Below, one piece after another: positions 1-11,833 of a stretch of 64,000 nt of DNA (positions are counted from its first letter, which is position 1; the number at the start of each line of letters is the position of its first letter). The notes under the pieces were generated by a model, which worked only from the letters and a program-made list of their open reading frames with translations, made no database searches and was not told where the DNA came from. The position numbers and the translations under genes were made by a program. This DNA is from Arabidopsis thaliana (lineage: Eukaryota > Streptophyta > Magnoliopsida > Brassicales > Brassicaceae), in contig NC_003075.7 in the NCBI RefSeq assembly GCF_000001735.4, positions 9,673,001 through 9,737,000 of the forward strand. The letters are read 5' to 3'.

Positions 1-329
1 CAGAGGAGACTCTGTTGAAAGATGTGGAAAAGATGGTATCGGACATAGTATCAGGATGCTTTTGCAACACGGCACAAGTTATTGGAATGAAGTGTTTGGT
101 TACAGCAGTGGAAGTGAGGGAAGCGTCGGTGAGAGAAGCGGCAATGCATTTGGGGAGAACAGAGAAGATACTTGAGATCGTAGACAGGAGATGCATGCCT
201 GCTTTGTCTCATCACAAAGTGGCAAAGATTGATGAATGGAGAGAGTTTTATAGGACCAATAAATCCATCACTTTCACTCATCCTTCGTCCCAGTGTACGA
301 CCCGTGAACTCATTATCAACCTAGAATAA
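1..329 (+). CDS. 3' end of an unrecognised protein-coding gene (partial)
   Basis: An open frame enters from the left edge (first full codon at position 3) and stops with TAA at 327-329, giving the last 108 or so residues. No in-frame start is needed inside the window, so the 5' part lies outside. The fragment is mostly helical and charged, with two cysteines in an FCN motif near the N-terminal side, a stretch rich in Glu, Arg and Val, and a Trp-containing segment (DEWREFYR) before a hydrophilic tail ending in NLE. I see no transmembrane helix or catalytic motif and do not recognise the family. Codon use is unremarkable. By position (gene order remembered from Arabidopsis) it would be At4g17250, but the sequence alone does not prove that. 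The reverse-strand frame over it is a shadow. Confidence 0.6.
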   Translation, partial: EETLLKDVEKMVSDIVSGCFCNTAQVIGMKCLVTAVEVREASVREAAMHLGRTEKILEIVDRRCMPALSHHKVAKIDEWREFYRTNKSITFTHPSSQCTTRELIINLE

Positions 330-956
330 CACATTTTCTTGTCACATTTAAAGAATTAATTACGTTTTGTACATGATAAAACCTAATTAGCAAATAAAAT
401 CCTTTCTTTGTCGGTTGATCTAACTATTAACACTTGATGCCAAGTCTAAAGAGTTTATTAGTTTTTAAAACCCAGTTTACCAATAATAAGTTTCCTTTGT
501 CGGTTGATGCACTAGTCAAACTATCAAAGTCGTCAAGTTTGCTTTGTTGACAAGGCAAAGCTACTCTTCCAAAACATTGATCCATTCTTCTGGAAATTTG
601 CAATAACGTCTCAAGACCAATGCAAGTAATAATTTAACCATGCCATGTTATCAACAAAAGCTGCTTCTCTGATTTCTAGAGTATTATTTTTTAACCATTA
701 TTGAAGTTTGAAGATTTCTTATTATTGCTAAATGGTAAAACCATCTTGAGGGGAACAATTTGATAAAACTGTGTGCTGCTTCCTGTCTCCGACCAAAACA
801 TGTTTAAAATTAGATTCGGACCAAACAAGTTGTCAATTTTTAGTACAAATCAAAGGTTCAAATGTCAATAAATAATCATTACATTTTAAAATTTCGAAAT
901 AAAAGGACAAACATGTAAAAACCAAAAAAGTGAAGCACTGATATTTGTCATTTCTG
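330..956. other. Intergenic: 3' UTR of first gene and LDH upstream region with an imperfect direct repeat
   Basis: No reading frame with coding character. Two imperfect direct repeats of about 50 bp lie at roughly 378-433 and 467-525, sharing an exact 13-base core (tttgtcggttgat at 407-419 and 496-508). The proximal part is the LDH promoter, described separately. Confidence 0.5.
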
Positions 957-999
957 CCTATAAAATGTACACTTCCCACTCACACGGTCACAGAAACCA
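738..999 (+). promoter_or_regulatory. LDH promoter: TATA box plus AAACCA anaerobic-element cores
   Basis: A TATA box (TATAAAA) lies at 959-965, about 95 bases before the LDH start codon, which fits a transcription start near 990-1000. AAACCA, the complement of the GT-motif of plant anaerobic response elements, occurs at 738-743, 919-924 and 994-999 (the last probably in the leader). Plant LDH and ADH genes are known to be hypoxia-induced through such elements. That these copies act here is inference, because a six-base motif is common in AT-rich DNA. Confidence 0.45.
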
Positions 1000-1056
1000 A
1001 ATTCGAAGAAGAAACAGAGAATCATCAAATCAAATCCCTAAAAATTGATTTTTGAA

Positions 1057-2309
1057 ATGGAGAAGAACGCATCGACTTCGTCGTTGAAGGACTTGGGTCC
1101 GAGTGGTCTAGATCTAACCAGCGCCTTTTTCAAACCGATCCACAACTCCGATCCTTCTCTCCCTTCAAACCGACGTACCAAAGTCTCCGTCGTCGGAGTC
1201 GGAAACGTCGGAATGGCCATAGCTCAAACCATCCTCACTCAAGATCTCGCAGACGAGATCGCTCTCGTTGACGCCAAACCCGATAAGCTTCGTGGCGAAA
1301 TGCTTGATCTCCAACACGCCGCTGCTTTCCTCCCTCGAACTAAGATCACCGCTTCTGTTGATTACGAAGTCACCGCTGGATCTGATCTTTGTATCGTCAC
1401 TGCTGGTGCTAGACAGAATCCAGGCGAGTCTAGACTCAATTTGCTTCAGAGGAACGTCGCTCTCTTCCGTCATATCATTCCTCCACTCGCTAAAGCTTCT
1501 CCTGATTCTATATTGATCATTGTTTCTAATCCCGTTGATGTTTTGACTTACGTTGCTTGGAAACTCTCTGGCTTTCCGGTGAATCGGGTGCTTGGATCTG
1601 GTACTAATCTCGATTCTTCTCGGTTCCGATTCTTAATCGCAGATCATCTCGACGTTAATGCTCAGGATGTACAGGTCAGTTCCAACCAAAATTAGGGATT
1701 TTTGTTATAAAGCTGTGATTTGTTTTGGTTAAACATTGCGATTAAGGAGTCATTAGCTGGATTTAATGGTTTAGTATGATAAAAATCTATGCTTTAGTGG
1801 TTTTATACTGTATTGTTGAGAAGATCAATTGAAGAGCAAAAGTGTGTTTGGATTGGTTGTTGTAGGCATTTATTGTGGGAGAGCATGGAGACAGCTCAGT
1901 GGCATTGTGGTCAAGCATTAGTGTTGGAGGCATTCCTGTCTTAAGCTTTTTGGAGAAGAACCAGATAGCTTACGAGAAACAAACTCTTGAGGATATCCAC
2001 CAAGCTGTTGTTGGTAGCGCCTATGAAGTGATTGGACTCAAGGGTTACACTTCTTGGGCCATTGGCTACTCAGTTGCTAATCTGGCTCGTACTATCCTCC
2101 GTGACCAGCGCAAGATCCACCCGGTTACTGTTCTTGCTCGTGGATTTTATGGTGTTGATGGTGGTGATGTTTTCCTCAGTCTTCCGGCTTTGCTTGGAAG
2201 GAATGGTGTGGTTGCTGTGACCAATGTGCATATGACTGATGAAGAGGCTGAGAAGCTGCAGAAATCGGCAAAGACTATATTGGAGATGCAGAGCCAATTG
2301 GGACTTTGA
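1057..2309 (+). CDS. LDH1: L-lactate dehydrogenase, cytosolic
   Basis: Reduces pyruvate to L-lactate with NADH, regenerating NAD+ for glycolysis under low oxygen, in the cytosol. Two coding exons, 1057-1674 and 1866-2309, are joined in phase 0 to give 353 aa, the length I remember for Arabidopsis LDH. After a roughly 40-residue N-terminal extension, the Rossmann motif GVGNVG sits at 47-52. The mobile loop with the catalytic arginine (ARQNPGESR) lies near 118-126, the LDSSR Asp/Arg pair at 185-189, and the catalytic histidine in GEHGD at about 213. Arg in the substrate loop favours lactate over malate dehydrogenase. The ATG at 1057 was chosen over codons further upstream because it starts MEKNAS and lies about 60 bases after the predicted transcription start. 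The intron has normal GT/AG borders. Downstream lies a degenerate tandem repeat. Confidence 0.95.
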
Positions 2310-3405
2310 ATATCCACATCTATATATGCATCAATTTCAATTTTATAACTAGTATCCCACGGGTGATAGTGTCGATGTTGATCACTATATGTTATGTAAA
2401 TGCTTGTTCATGCAGAGTAATCCCAACTTTGAGTTCTATTTTGAAATAGGGTATTTGCTTACAACACACTTGAGTTACCACTTACCAGTAATGTGAAAAT
2501 GCGTGGTTTTGGCATGAAATTATTGTGCATATTGCAAGGCAATCGACACAAACATTAGTATATCAAAAAATATGATGTGTAGAAAAAAAGAAAAGAAATA
2601 AATTTCTTTTAAAAAATGGAAATAGATTTTGTAAGTTCTTAACAATCTTTTTTTTTTGGTTCACCAAGTTCCTAACAATTTAACTTCATGATTCCGATAT
2701 TTTTGGCGCGAAAATACCTTTTTCGTGTTATTGCGTTTATTGCAAGACAATCAACACAAATATTAATATATCAAAAACATGATGATAGAAAAAAAATTGG
2801 AAAGAGGTTTTAAAGTTCCTAACAATCTAACATCATGAATACTCACGACGATTTTGGCACGAAAATACTATTTTCTCGTGTTATTGCGTCTTTTACAAGG
2901 AAATCCGCATAAACACTAATACGTCGAGAAATAGAAATAAATAGATTTTATTTATATAAAAAATCCCTAAAATCATCAAATTCCAGATTATTGTAATTAG
3001 ATTATCTCTCTTATAATTGTTACTTAACAGCTTGATGTGGCTGTGAGCCTGTGACATTTACTTTGGAGTCTATGAGAGCATTGAACCCAACCAACTAAAA
3101 CAAAAAATATGAGATGGCAGGCAAGACCAAGACTCATATAGTAAAAATGTTTTGACAATCAAAAACCAAATAAGCAAAGAGATCTCTGACTCTCTATCTG
3201 AAATCTCAAAACGGAGAACGCGAGGGAACAAGAGATTAAAGCATAGTGAGACCCTAAGAGAGAGAGCTTTAGGTCTAGAGGGGATCTTCACAATTCACAC
3301 AACAACTACGAGATAGGATCGTGCGCGTCAAAAGAAGCTGGTACTGCTGATTCCAGCCGAAGATTAGTCTCCGCTTCTGGTTGTTCCGGTGGAGACTCGT
3401 CGGAA
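2310..3405. other. LDH-Mo25 intergenic region
   Basis: Holds the LDH 3' UTR (to roughly 2450), the degenerate tandem repeat at 2507-2960, and the upstream region and leader of the Mo25-like gene. The stretch from about 3070 to 3405 is purine/pyrimidine-rich leader-like sequence without an upstream frame I would call coding. No TATA box stands out immediately upstream of the Mo25 gene. Confidence 0.4.
2507..2960. repeat. Three degenerate tandem copies of a 150-190 bp unit
   Basis: A unit beginning TTTTGGC(A/G)(T/C)GAAA and continuing through a TTATTG(T/C)G - CAAGG/CAAGA - CAATC - ACACAAA - ATATCAAAAA segment starts near 2507, 2701 and 2852. The first two copies also share an ACAATTTAAC(T/A)TCATGA-type segment. 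Spacing is about 194 and 151 bp. The third copy is the most diverged. No frame is open across the copies and I see no terminal inverted repeats. This is an old local amplification or a transposon-derived satellite in the LDH to Mo25 spacer. Confidence 0.6.
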
Positions 3406-5568
3406 ATGAGAGGTCTTTTCAAATCCAAACCGCGGACTCCCGCTGATATTGTTCGTCAGACTCGCGATCTCCTCCTCTACGCCGATCGATCCAACTCCTT
3501 CCCTGACCTTCGAGAGTCCAAACGCGAGGAAAAGGTTTTCTCTTTTTACTTTCGATTTCTCAAATCTGAAAACTTTCTGATCTGATTTGAATTGATTGAA
3601 TCCCTGAGGTTTGATTTTCTGATAATTGCTTGTGTAGATGGTGGAACTAAGTAAGAGCATACGAGATTTGAAGTTGATTCTATATGGAAACAGTGAGGCT
3701 GAGCCTGTTGCTGAAGCTTGTGCTCAGTTGACTCAGGAGTTCTTTAAGGCTGATACTCTTCGCCGTTTGCTCACTTCTCTTCCTAATTTGAACTTGGAGG
3801 TACCATCTCTTCTCATGATTCAATCCAAAGATTGTCTCTTTTTGTTTTGTTATGCAATTGTTCAATAAAGAGATTGTCTTTTTGTTTAGGCGAGGAAAGA
3901 TGCTACACAAGTTGTTGCAAATCTTCAGAGGCAACAAGTCAATTCACGTCTTATTGCTGCTGATTATCTTGAATCCAACATTGATCTTATGGATTTTCTA
4001 GTTGATGGGTGAGTTTAGGAGATGTAATCATGTAGTTTGAGGTTGCATTATGGATTTTGTTAATGGCTCTTTTAAGATTTTGATCATGAGGTTTGTTTTA
4101 TCATTCATATGGGTTTCTGTGATATCTCTCAGGTTTGAAAACACCGATATGGCGTTACACTATGGTACTATGTTTAGAGAGTGCATCCGTCATCAGATTG
4201 TTGCAAAGTGAGCAAATCTTATATTTTCTTTGATTACGAGATTAAATCCTATATGTTTCAATCCATAAAGAGACAATCTCTATCGAATTTATATAGTGAA
4301 AACTGCTTCTCTTTCTATGGTTCAGATATGTTTTGGACTCGGAGCACGTGAAGAAGTTTTTTTACTACATACAGCTTCCCAATTTCGACATTGCTGCTGA
4401 TGCTGCTGCAACTTTTAAGGTTTGGGAACACTGCGACATATTTGGAGTTCCCTCATAATCACGATCTGAGTATATCTCTAATACATGCCATCATAACTCC
4501 AGTTCCGTGATTATTTTCTTGCAGGAACTTCTGACAAGGCACAAGTCTACAGTTGCTGAGTTTCTCATTAAGAATGAAGACTGGGTAAGTTCTCTTACAA
4601 TGTACCAAACCATAAAATTTTGCTTGAGAGAAAAATTATCTTGAATCAATCTGGTATGACTCTCAGCTGTTTTGATTTACAGTTTTTTGCAGACTACAAC
4701 TCAAAGCTTCTTGAATCAACTAATTATATTACCCGACGGCAAGCTATTAAGGTAGAGTAACTTAGAGGAGTGATGATATCATCGATGGTTAATCACGAAA
4801 AAGATAGCAGTGACAGAGCATTCTGATGGATTGTAATGTGTAAAATTTTACAGTTGTTGGGCGATATATTATTGGATAGGTCAAATTCGGCTGTGATGAC
4901 GAAGTATGTGAGCTCGATGGATAACTTGAGGATTCTGATGAATCTTCTCAGAGTATGATGCTTTACCCGCCATAACATTAAATTCTTAATTTCTGGCTCT
5001 GCCAGACAGAGTTAATATTGGAAACAAACTGAAACCTGTGGTCGAAAACTCTCAAATGCAGGAATCAAGCAAGACTATTCAGATAGAAGCTTTCCATGTT
5101 TTCAAGGTATATTTCTTGTACTCTAAATACATGGAGTAAATTTACCCAGTGAAACATAATCATCAGTCAGACGCTTTGGCAATTGGATTTTTCGGATTTT
5201 TTAATGTGATTGTAGTCTGAGTTTTGATAATAAAGTCATGAAGGGGCAACCAAAGTTCACTGATATTGTTGTTTCTGTACAGCTGTTTGTAGCGAACCAA
5301 AACAAGCCTTCAGACATCGCCAACATTCTGGTGGCAAACAGAAACAAGCTTCTGAGATTGTTGGCTGATATCAAGCCGGACAAAGGTATAGGACTTGTGT
5401 TATATGAAGCCTTGTATCACCAGAGAATGGATCTGATTCTCACCGTAAAACGAGTTTCTTATATTTATGATTCATGTCTGTTATGTGGCAGAGGACGAGA
5501 GGTTTGACGCAGACAAAGCTCAGGTTGTGAGAGAGATTGCAAACCTTAAGCTGCGAGAGCTTGCTTGA
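3406..5568 (+). CDS. Mo25-like (CAB39-like) scaffold protein
   Basis: Mo25/CAB39 proteins are helical-repeat scaffolds that bind and activate STE20/GCK-type kinases. Eleven coding exons: 3406-3534, 3638-3799, 3890-4008, 4133-4207, 4326-4419, 4525-4584, 4683-4751, 4854-4952, 5062-5106, 5283-5385, 5492-5568. All junctions are GT-AG and frame-consistent, giving 343 aa, the normal family length. The N-terminus ([12 protein letters not shown]) and the early segment [11 protein letters not shown] are typical family signatures. Later family motifs include [29 protein letters not shown] and VANRNKLL. No signal peptide or membrane segment is present. It converges on the DOMON/b561 gene, with the two stop codons 318 bp apart. 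A polyadenylation-like AATAAA at about 5754 suits its 3' end. Confidence 0.95.
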
Positions 5569-5886
5569 GCATGCACATATACACAGAAGCTCATGATTTC
5601 TGTTAATCTTTGAAAGACATTTTTGGACCATCAAAGATTGTTGTTATTTATTAGGTACTGTTTCTTTTCTCTCTCTCAGCATCTACGCTGTTGACTACTC
5701 TGGATTTTTTTAGATCATATGAATTCACATGTACACTCCTTTAGTGTTGATCAAATAAAAATGGCATTATAAATCCTAAATCATGAATGTAAAAAATCAT
5801 CATTGCATATGGGAACAGATAGATAAGCAGATAAATAACTGTGTCTCTATGCACAAAGAGAAAAGGAAGCAAGTCTGTTGCTAATC

Positions 5887-7277
5887 TTAAGCATACTGAG
5901 ACCGAGTGCCGTTAGATGCTCCATGCTGAGCCGTTTTAGCCTCCAGTTTCCTTCTTTTAATGACTACATACCAGGTGAAGGCTTCGAGTAGGGTGGCCAC
6001 AATGGCGAGAACAACAATGATACCGATGTAGGCATTTTTCCACTGCTTCTTGGGACTCAATATGCCTAGCCCTTTGAAAACGTTCACCACCCCTAGGATG
6101 ATTATCGTGTAGCCGATCGTGTGGTGGTAAATGTTCCAGTAGAGCCTATGCTTGTGCTCTGGTTTTGGCCTCAGAAACATCGCAAACACCTAATGTTTTC
6201 AAAACAAACGATTAACTGGTGTTGAAACCTATATATTTTACTGGTTTCCCTTTTGATGTGAAGTGTGTAATGTACCTGAACTGTCGCTAGAGAGAAGAGA
6301 GCGATCCCGATGGCACGGTGGGTGCTGTACTGAATCCCTGGTGAGTCGCCACCGAGTTTGAGACCAGTGGCCCATCCGGCAACACCGATGATGTAAGCAG
6401 AAGCCTGGCAGAAAACGTGAATGTAGAACCAAGCAGGGTCTGCTGATTTGGCTACTCTCAAGTATCGAGCAATGATTGCCCCTAGTGGCATCATGATTCC
6501 CCAGCTCACTCCATTCAATATTCCATGAATCTGCCAACCATTTTTTTACCAAAATCAATCATTATTCGTTGTTGCCAAATAAAAAATTAGGGAAAGAGAT
6601 GTGTGTCCACAAAAGATTCAACTCACATTGCGTTTGCGAAGCTTGGAACTTCCTCCAGCTCCTCCTGCAGCTGCTGAAACACCGGATACCAGATTGAGAG
6701 TTGACACTGATCGAACATTGTTGCCAGAAGTTGGATGAGGCAGAAGACTGTTCCCAGACATTGACCCATCTTGCCACACTGTGTTAATGGTTCCACCATT
6801 CCCAAGATCCTGTGCAAGCTTCAGACTTGCCAACACAACGATCTCATTGTTCTGGTAAGTTGCAGACAAACCAGAGACATTGAAACTCAGATCACCCTCT
6901 AGTAGACTCGTCTGGTAGCTTCTGATGGGAGAAGTGTAAACCCTGACAGTACCATCTGATTGTGGATAAGCAACGATGGCTTGAGCTCCCACCATTCCCG
7001 TAGACGTTGGGTTCACAGCCCAAGCAACCCATTTACCAGAGGTGAGCTTAGTGTGGCGATAAGCAATGTGGAGGCTCCCGGTGGAAGACTCGTAAGTGTA
7101 ATGGAGGAAGGAATCAAGAAAAGGAAGATCGTTGCAAGAGTCAAAGACATTGTTGCTGGAGAACTTGTATTTAGAACATGTCTGAGCAAAGGAAAGAGTA
7201 GTCATGGATATGGAGAGGATAAGAGAGAGACAGAGGATTTGATTCAAGAACTTCATAATGGACATATGATTACTCAT
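5887..7277 (-). CDS. DOMON domain and cytochrome b561 membrane protein (AIR12-like family)
   Basis: Predicted transmembrane ascorbate-type electron-transfer protein (CYBDOM). Three coding exons on the minus strand, 7277-6627, 6530-6276 and 6189-5887, are joined in phase 0 to give 402 aa. A signal peptide covers about residues 8-31. The extracellular DOMON domain covers about 45-175, with H75 and M95 as candidate haem ligands (inferred from AIR12). An RKRN basic stretch leads into the b561 core, where four conserved histidines (H219, H255, H288, H324) would bind two haems between about five membrane helices. The most upstream ATG was used; M5 and M8 are further in-frame starts and would also leave a signal peptide. 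Family members are usually at the plasma membrane. Transcription runs towards the Mo25-like gene. Confidence 0.92.
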
Positions 7278-8557
7278 GAATCAGAAGGTTAGAAAGAAAA
7301 AGACTCAGATGTAAGAGCAGGAGATATTTGTTGAAGAAAGGAGAGAAAGAGAGATTAAATATGAAGAGGAAAGTGGGGTTAGCTTTGTTGGTTAAGCTGT
7401 CTAATAGAGATCATAACGTTTCTCTTTTGTTATATGATCAAATTATGCTTACCTTGCTAATATCTTTTTGCTGTTATTTTTTTTGTTCTAGTGTGTAGAA
7501 CATGTTTTCTTTATTAGCATAAGTGTGTGATGCAACAATAATGTGGCTCATTATTACACAAGGAAATGCAACAATAATGCTCGTTGACTTAATCACAGTT
7601 ATTCAGGTAAAAAAAATGAGAAACAAACTTGTTTACAGAGGATATATAATTAATCGGGTTAATTATAATGGTAACCTAATTAAGATCAACAACAACCGGT
7701 CACACCTGTCTCGCCTGCCTTTGTATATACCAAATTCTCTCTCATTATGAGTAGTATATCACAACTACTATTGGGTAGCATCTTCAACCTAAAAGTAAGT
7801 AAATAATTGATATTTAGAGCTTAATTTGTTTGGTTTTATTGTGTTGTCTTTTACTTACATTAACATGTGGAACAATAGATAGATTAGATAGATGTGTACA
7901 ATAACAAAACGAAAGGACAATGAGAAGTGAATGCAGGTGAGCAACCGCACCGGTCTGTGAGAGATCCGATGCCAAGTGGTTGGGGTTGTGTTTTTAGAGT
8001 TTTAGTTGTGTACTTTTTTGGGTCAATATCTCAACTGCTTCCATGTGGATGTGGGTCTCTATTACTTTCCACGTGTCAACTAAAGATTGTTGACATTCGT
8101 CAACGCATATGAGTGCTAAAACCCAAAGCCTCTTAACAATACATAGTACCCTATAATGAGCTGCTTTTACTTTTCCAGATCATGTGACCCAACAATCATA
8201 TTGCAATAATACTAATTTTTGTATCCATACACTTATGCTCCAGTTTGACACAAGACAATTACTAAAAGACACACTGCTTGGTGGTGACTTAACTTTTAAA
8301 TGTAACAATAATGTTGCTGCTACCCTGAATTTCTATCTTTCTAATGGCAAAAGATTTTTCTTTTCAATAGGCCGATTCATAGTTGAAAACATTTGTAGGT
8401 GATGGGCCTCTAGACTCTAAATGGGCTTATTTAGCTAAAAGTTTACAGGGCGGGTTAATACCAATCTTGGTCGGGTTAACCAACTTGGGTCGGGTGGATG
8501 TTCCAATATGAAGAAGAAGACTCGCGCAATCCTAAAACAGTGAACGATTCGATTACA
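7278..8557. other. Divergent intergenic region between the DOMON/b561 gene and AsnRS
   Basis: Shared upstream region of two divergent genes. The first 70 bases or so are the leader of the minus-strand gene. I see short frames (such as 7523-7750 and 8184-8402) but none has coding character or family similarity. The AsnRS side has a TGGGCC site II element at 8403-8408, common before plant organelle and translation genes, and GGGTCGGGTTAACC-type repeats just before the start codon. Confidence 0.4.
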
Positions 8558-11500
8558 ATGGCGGCCACGTTTCTGCCGGCGACATCTCTCCGTCTAACTC
8601 AAAACTCTACTCTCCGCTTCTTATCATTCTTCACCATTTCTAACCCTTCTTATTCTCTCTTCCGTCCTCTACGCCGCCGTGTTCTCCCTCCCTTCGATGC
8701 TTTTCCGGCCAATTCTCGCCGGAGATGCTTTTGCACAGCTGTTTCGGAATCTCTCGGCTCCGGTGATGGAAATAAAGTTGAGAGTTACGAGAAACGATTT
8801 GGGAGTAAAGTTGGAGAATTCAGGAAAAAGTTGAGGATAGCTGAAGTGAAAGGAGGAGCGGACGAAGGACTGAGTCGGGTCGGGCAGAGCCTTAACATTA
8901 TGGGTTGGGTTCGTACACTTCGATCTCAGAGCAGTGTCACATTCATTGAGGTAAATTCTCAACCTTTCTTCATCTTTTTATCAATCTCTTGATTGATTTG
9001 CTGACAAAGTTTTGGTTTTTATTTTGTTGTTGTTGTTGGAAGATAAATGATGGTTCATGCTTATCGAATTTGCAATGTGTGATGACTTCGGATGCAGAAG
9101 GGTATGATCAGGTAATTTCTGTGACTTGAGAACAATAATTAGAACTTAGGAGCTTTGAATTCTTGTAAACCTTATGATAATCCTTAGACATGTTTTGTTT
9201 GCCACATTCCATTTGGGTGGATAATAGGTAGAATCTGGTTCGATCTTGACTGGAGCATCAGTATCTGTACAAGGTACTATTGTAGCTAGCCAGGGAACGA
9301 AGCAAAAAGTGGAACTTAAGGTGGAGAAAATCATTGTGGTATGTCTTTTCTTCTTCTACTTTGGATGCTGAACTTTAGTTCCTTAAGTTTGAAAGTATGT
9401 TTCTTTGAATTTTTGTCACTTATTAGTCTCGTTTTATCATAGGTTGGAGAGTGTGACTCTTCCTATCCGATCCAGAAGAAAAGGGTCAGCCGGGAATTCT
9501 TGAGAACCAAGGCTCATTTACGTCCTAGAACCAACACTTTTGGGGCGGTAACTTTCCTTTTATACCTTCCTGAAATTCCATACTGTATACGACTCTTGTT
9601 AGCTTCTTGGTGATATTATGTATTATCTCACGCAGAAACGTGTCTCTTGTTAGAAACTGTTGTTTGTCTATTTTATGTGAACACTGCTTCTACTGCTCAC
9701 CTTTCAGGCTTCACTTTAGTGAAACTTGACGGTGAACTTACTGCCTTGTGATAATCACCAAGTTCTATATTTCTTAAATATGCAAAATATCTTGTTTAGG
9801 TGGCAAGAGTTAGGAATACTCTGGCATATGCTACACACAAGTTCTTTCAAGAAAGTGGATTTGTCTGGGTGGCAAGCCCAATTATCACAGCTTCGGATTG
9901 TGAAGGAGCAGGAGAACAGTTCTGTGTCACTACACTTGTAAGGACCTTAGCTCTCTACATCTCAACATTCTGTAATAACCCATTAAAAGTTCTCAACTCC
10001 ACATGGAAGAAAGAATAACATTACACTTAAACTATACTTTCAATTTTTAGATTCCTAGCTCCCATGAGAACACCGATACTTCCATTGATGCGATTCCGAA
10101 AACAAAGGGAGGGTTGATCGATTGGTCTCAGGTGTGTTCCAGCTCCATATATTTTGTAGCTTAAGAATGGTAGAATATAACCTTGCAGCTGTAACGAATT
10201 TCATGGATGTATCACTCCTCAGGACTTTTTTGGGAAACCAGCATTCTTAACCGTCTCTGGGCAACTTAATGGAGAAACTTATGCAACCGCTCTCTCAGAT
10301 GTAAAAGTTGACTACTCGAGTGATTGTGAGGTAGATTTTGGTTAGTAAGTATCTGAATCTGTCATCTGTATGACATTGCAGGTATACACATTTGGTCCTA
10401 CATTTCGAGCTGAGAATTCCAACACGTCAAGGCACTTAGCCGAATTCTGGGTCAGCATTATTAAATCCTCCAGCCAAACTCACAATTAAATTTTTCTTAC
10501 CTAAGTTTGATTTTCTGAAGACCTCTCTTTCTGCCATATAAGATGATTGAACCAGAACTTGCTTTTGCCGACCTGGATGATGACATGGCCTGTGCCACTG
10601 CCTACCTCCAGTACGTAGTATGTTGCTCTTTCACTTTATATTTCCTTTCAAACTGTAAATGTCATTTAGAATTAATTTGATTGTAATCTATCTCTTGATA
10701 TTCTGATAGGTAAAGTACGTTCTTGATAATTGCAAGGAAGACATGGAGTTTTTCGATACATGGATTGAGAAAGGAATCATTCGCCGCTTGAGTGTATGTT
10801 CGCCTATTCTCACTCTGTGATCAGAAAAGAATACTATGCAGTTTGCACTGTCTGATATTCTGATTAATTTACAATATATCTTGTAAAGGACGTAGCTGAG
10901 AAAGAGTTTCTACAGCTGGGGTACACAGACGCCATTGAAATTCTTCTGAAAGCAAACAAAAAATTCGATTTTCCGGTAAAGGCTTTATTTTCTCCTTTCG
11001 GACAGATTTGAACTGAACTTTTGGACTAAATATGCAAACTTGCATAGGCATTTCTTTTTCTAACTGCTTTTGACCTCTGAGCTAGTAGTCTACCTGTTTG
11101 TGTTTTTGTATTTTCTGTGTTAAATAAACTGTGATTATATATCTATTTTGAATGGGTAGGTTCTTTAAAATGAGATTATTTCATGATCGCATGTGAGTAG
11201 AAACGTCGGATTGGTTGCCTGATAGAGCTGCATGTTGCAGGTGAAGTGGGGGCTGGATCTGCAGAGTGAGCATGAAAGGTACATAACAGAAGAGGCTTTT
11301 GGGGGTCGACCTGTGATAATAAGAGACTATCCGAAGGAGATCAAAGCATTCTATATGCGGGAGAACGATGATGGGAAGACAGTGGCAGCAATGGATATGC
11401 TTGTGCCTCGGGTAAGATTAAGATAATACAAAATCTTGTTGATAATGAGAAGTTGTTGATGGTGAATGATGATGATGGGTTTTGGCCTGAAAAGATAGGA

Positions 11501-11833
11501 GAGCTGATAGGTGGAAGCCAAAGAGAGGAAAGGCTTGAGGTGTTGGAAGCGAGGCTTGATGAGTTGAAACTCAACAAAGAGAGCTACTGGTGGTACCTCG
11601 ACCTCCGCCGCTATGGTTCAGGTCTCTTTCTTCTTCTTTTCCCTTCTTCTATGAATCAAAAGATAGAAACTTTGGGAGGCTGATGAAGTAAGTCCCTTTG
11701 TTATTGTGTGTGTGTAGTTCCTCATGCAGGATTTGGACTAGGGTTTGAGAGACTGGTCCAATTTGTCACCGGAATTGATAATATCAGAGACGTTATTCCT
11801 TTCCCGCGCACACCTGCCTCTGCTGAATTCTGA
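8558..11833 (+). CDS. SYNO: Asparaginyl-tRNA synthetase, organellar
   Basis: Class IIb synthetase charging tRNA-Asn, probably in plastids and mitochondria. Fourteen coding exons: 8558-8950, 9043-9111, 9228-9338, 9443-9547, 9800-9937, 10051-10131, 10223-10300, 10382-10450, 10543-10617, 10710-10793, 10889-10975, 11241-11411, 11495-11621, 11718-11833; 567 aa. Residues 1-60 are Ser/Arg/Leu-rich and lack acidic residues, as in a transit peptide. An OB-fold anticodon domain follows (GWVRTLRSQ ... VTFIEINDGS). Class II motif 2 is [16 protein letters not shown] near 334-348, and motif 3 is GFGLGFERL at 534-542. The ATG at 8558 was preferred to upstream codons because it begins the transit-peptide-like [10 protein letters not shown]. 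Two in-frame donors compete at exon 9 (10615 and 10618). The second was chosen because it keeps a Tyr-Val-x-Lys pattern shared with bacterial AsnRS. Confidence 0.95.

Noticed and set aside
1165..1473. 102-codon minus frame in LDH exon 1
   Set aside because: Antisense shadow of a strongly supported LDH exon.
6960..7292. 110-codon + frame opposite the DOMON exon
   Set aside because: Shadow of the signal-peptide and DOMON coding exon, which has clear domain support.
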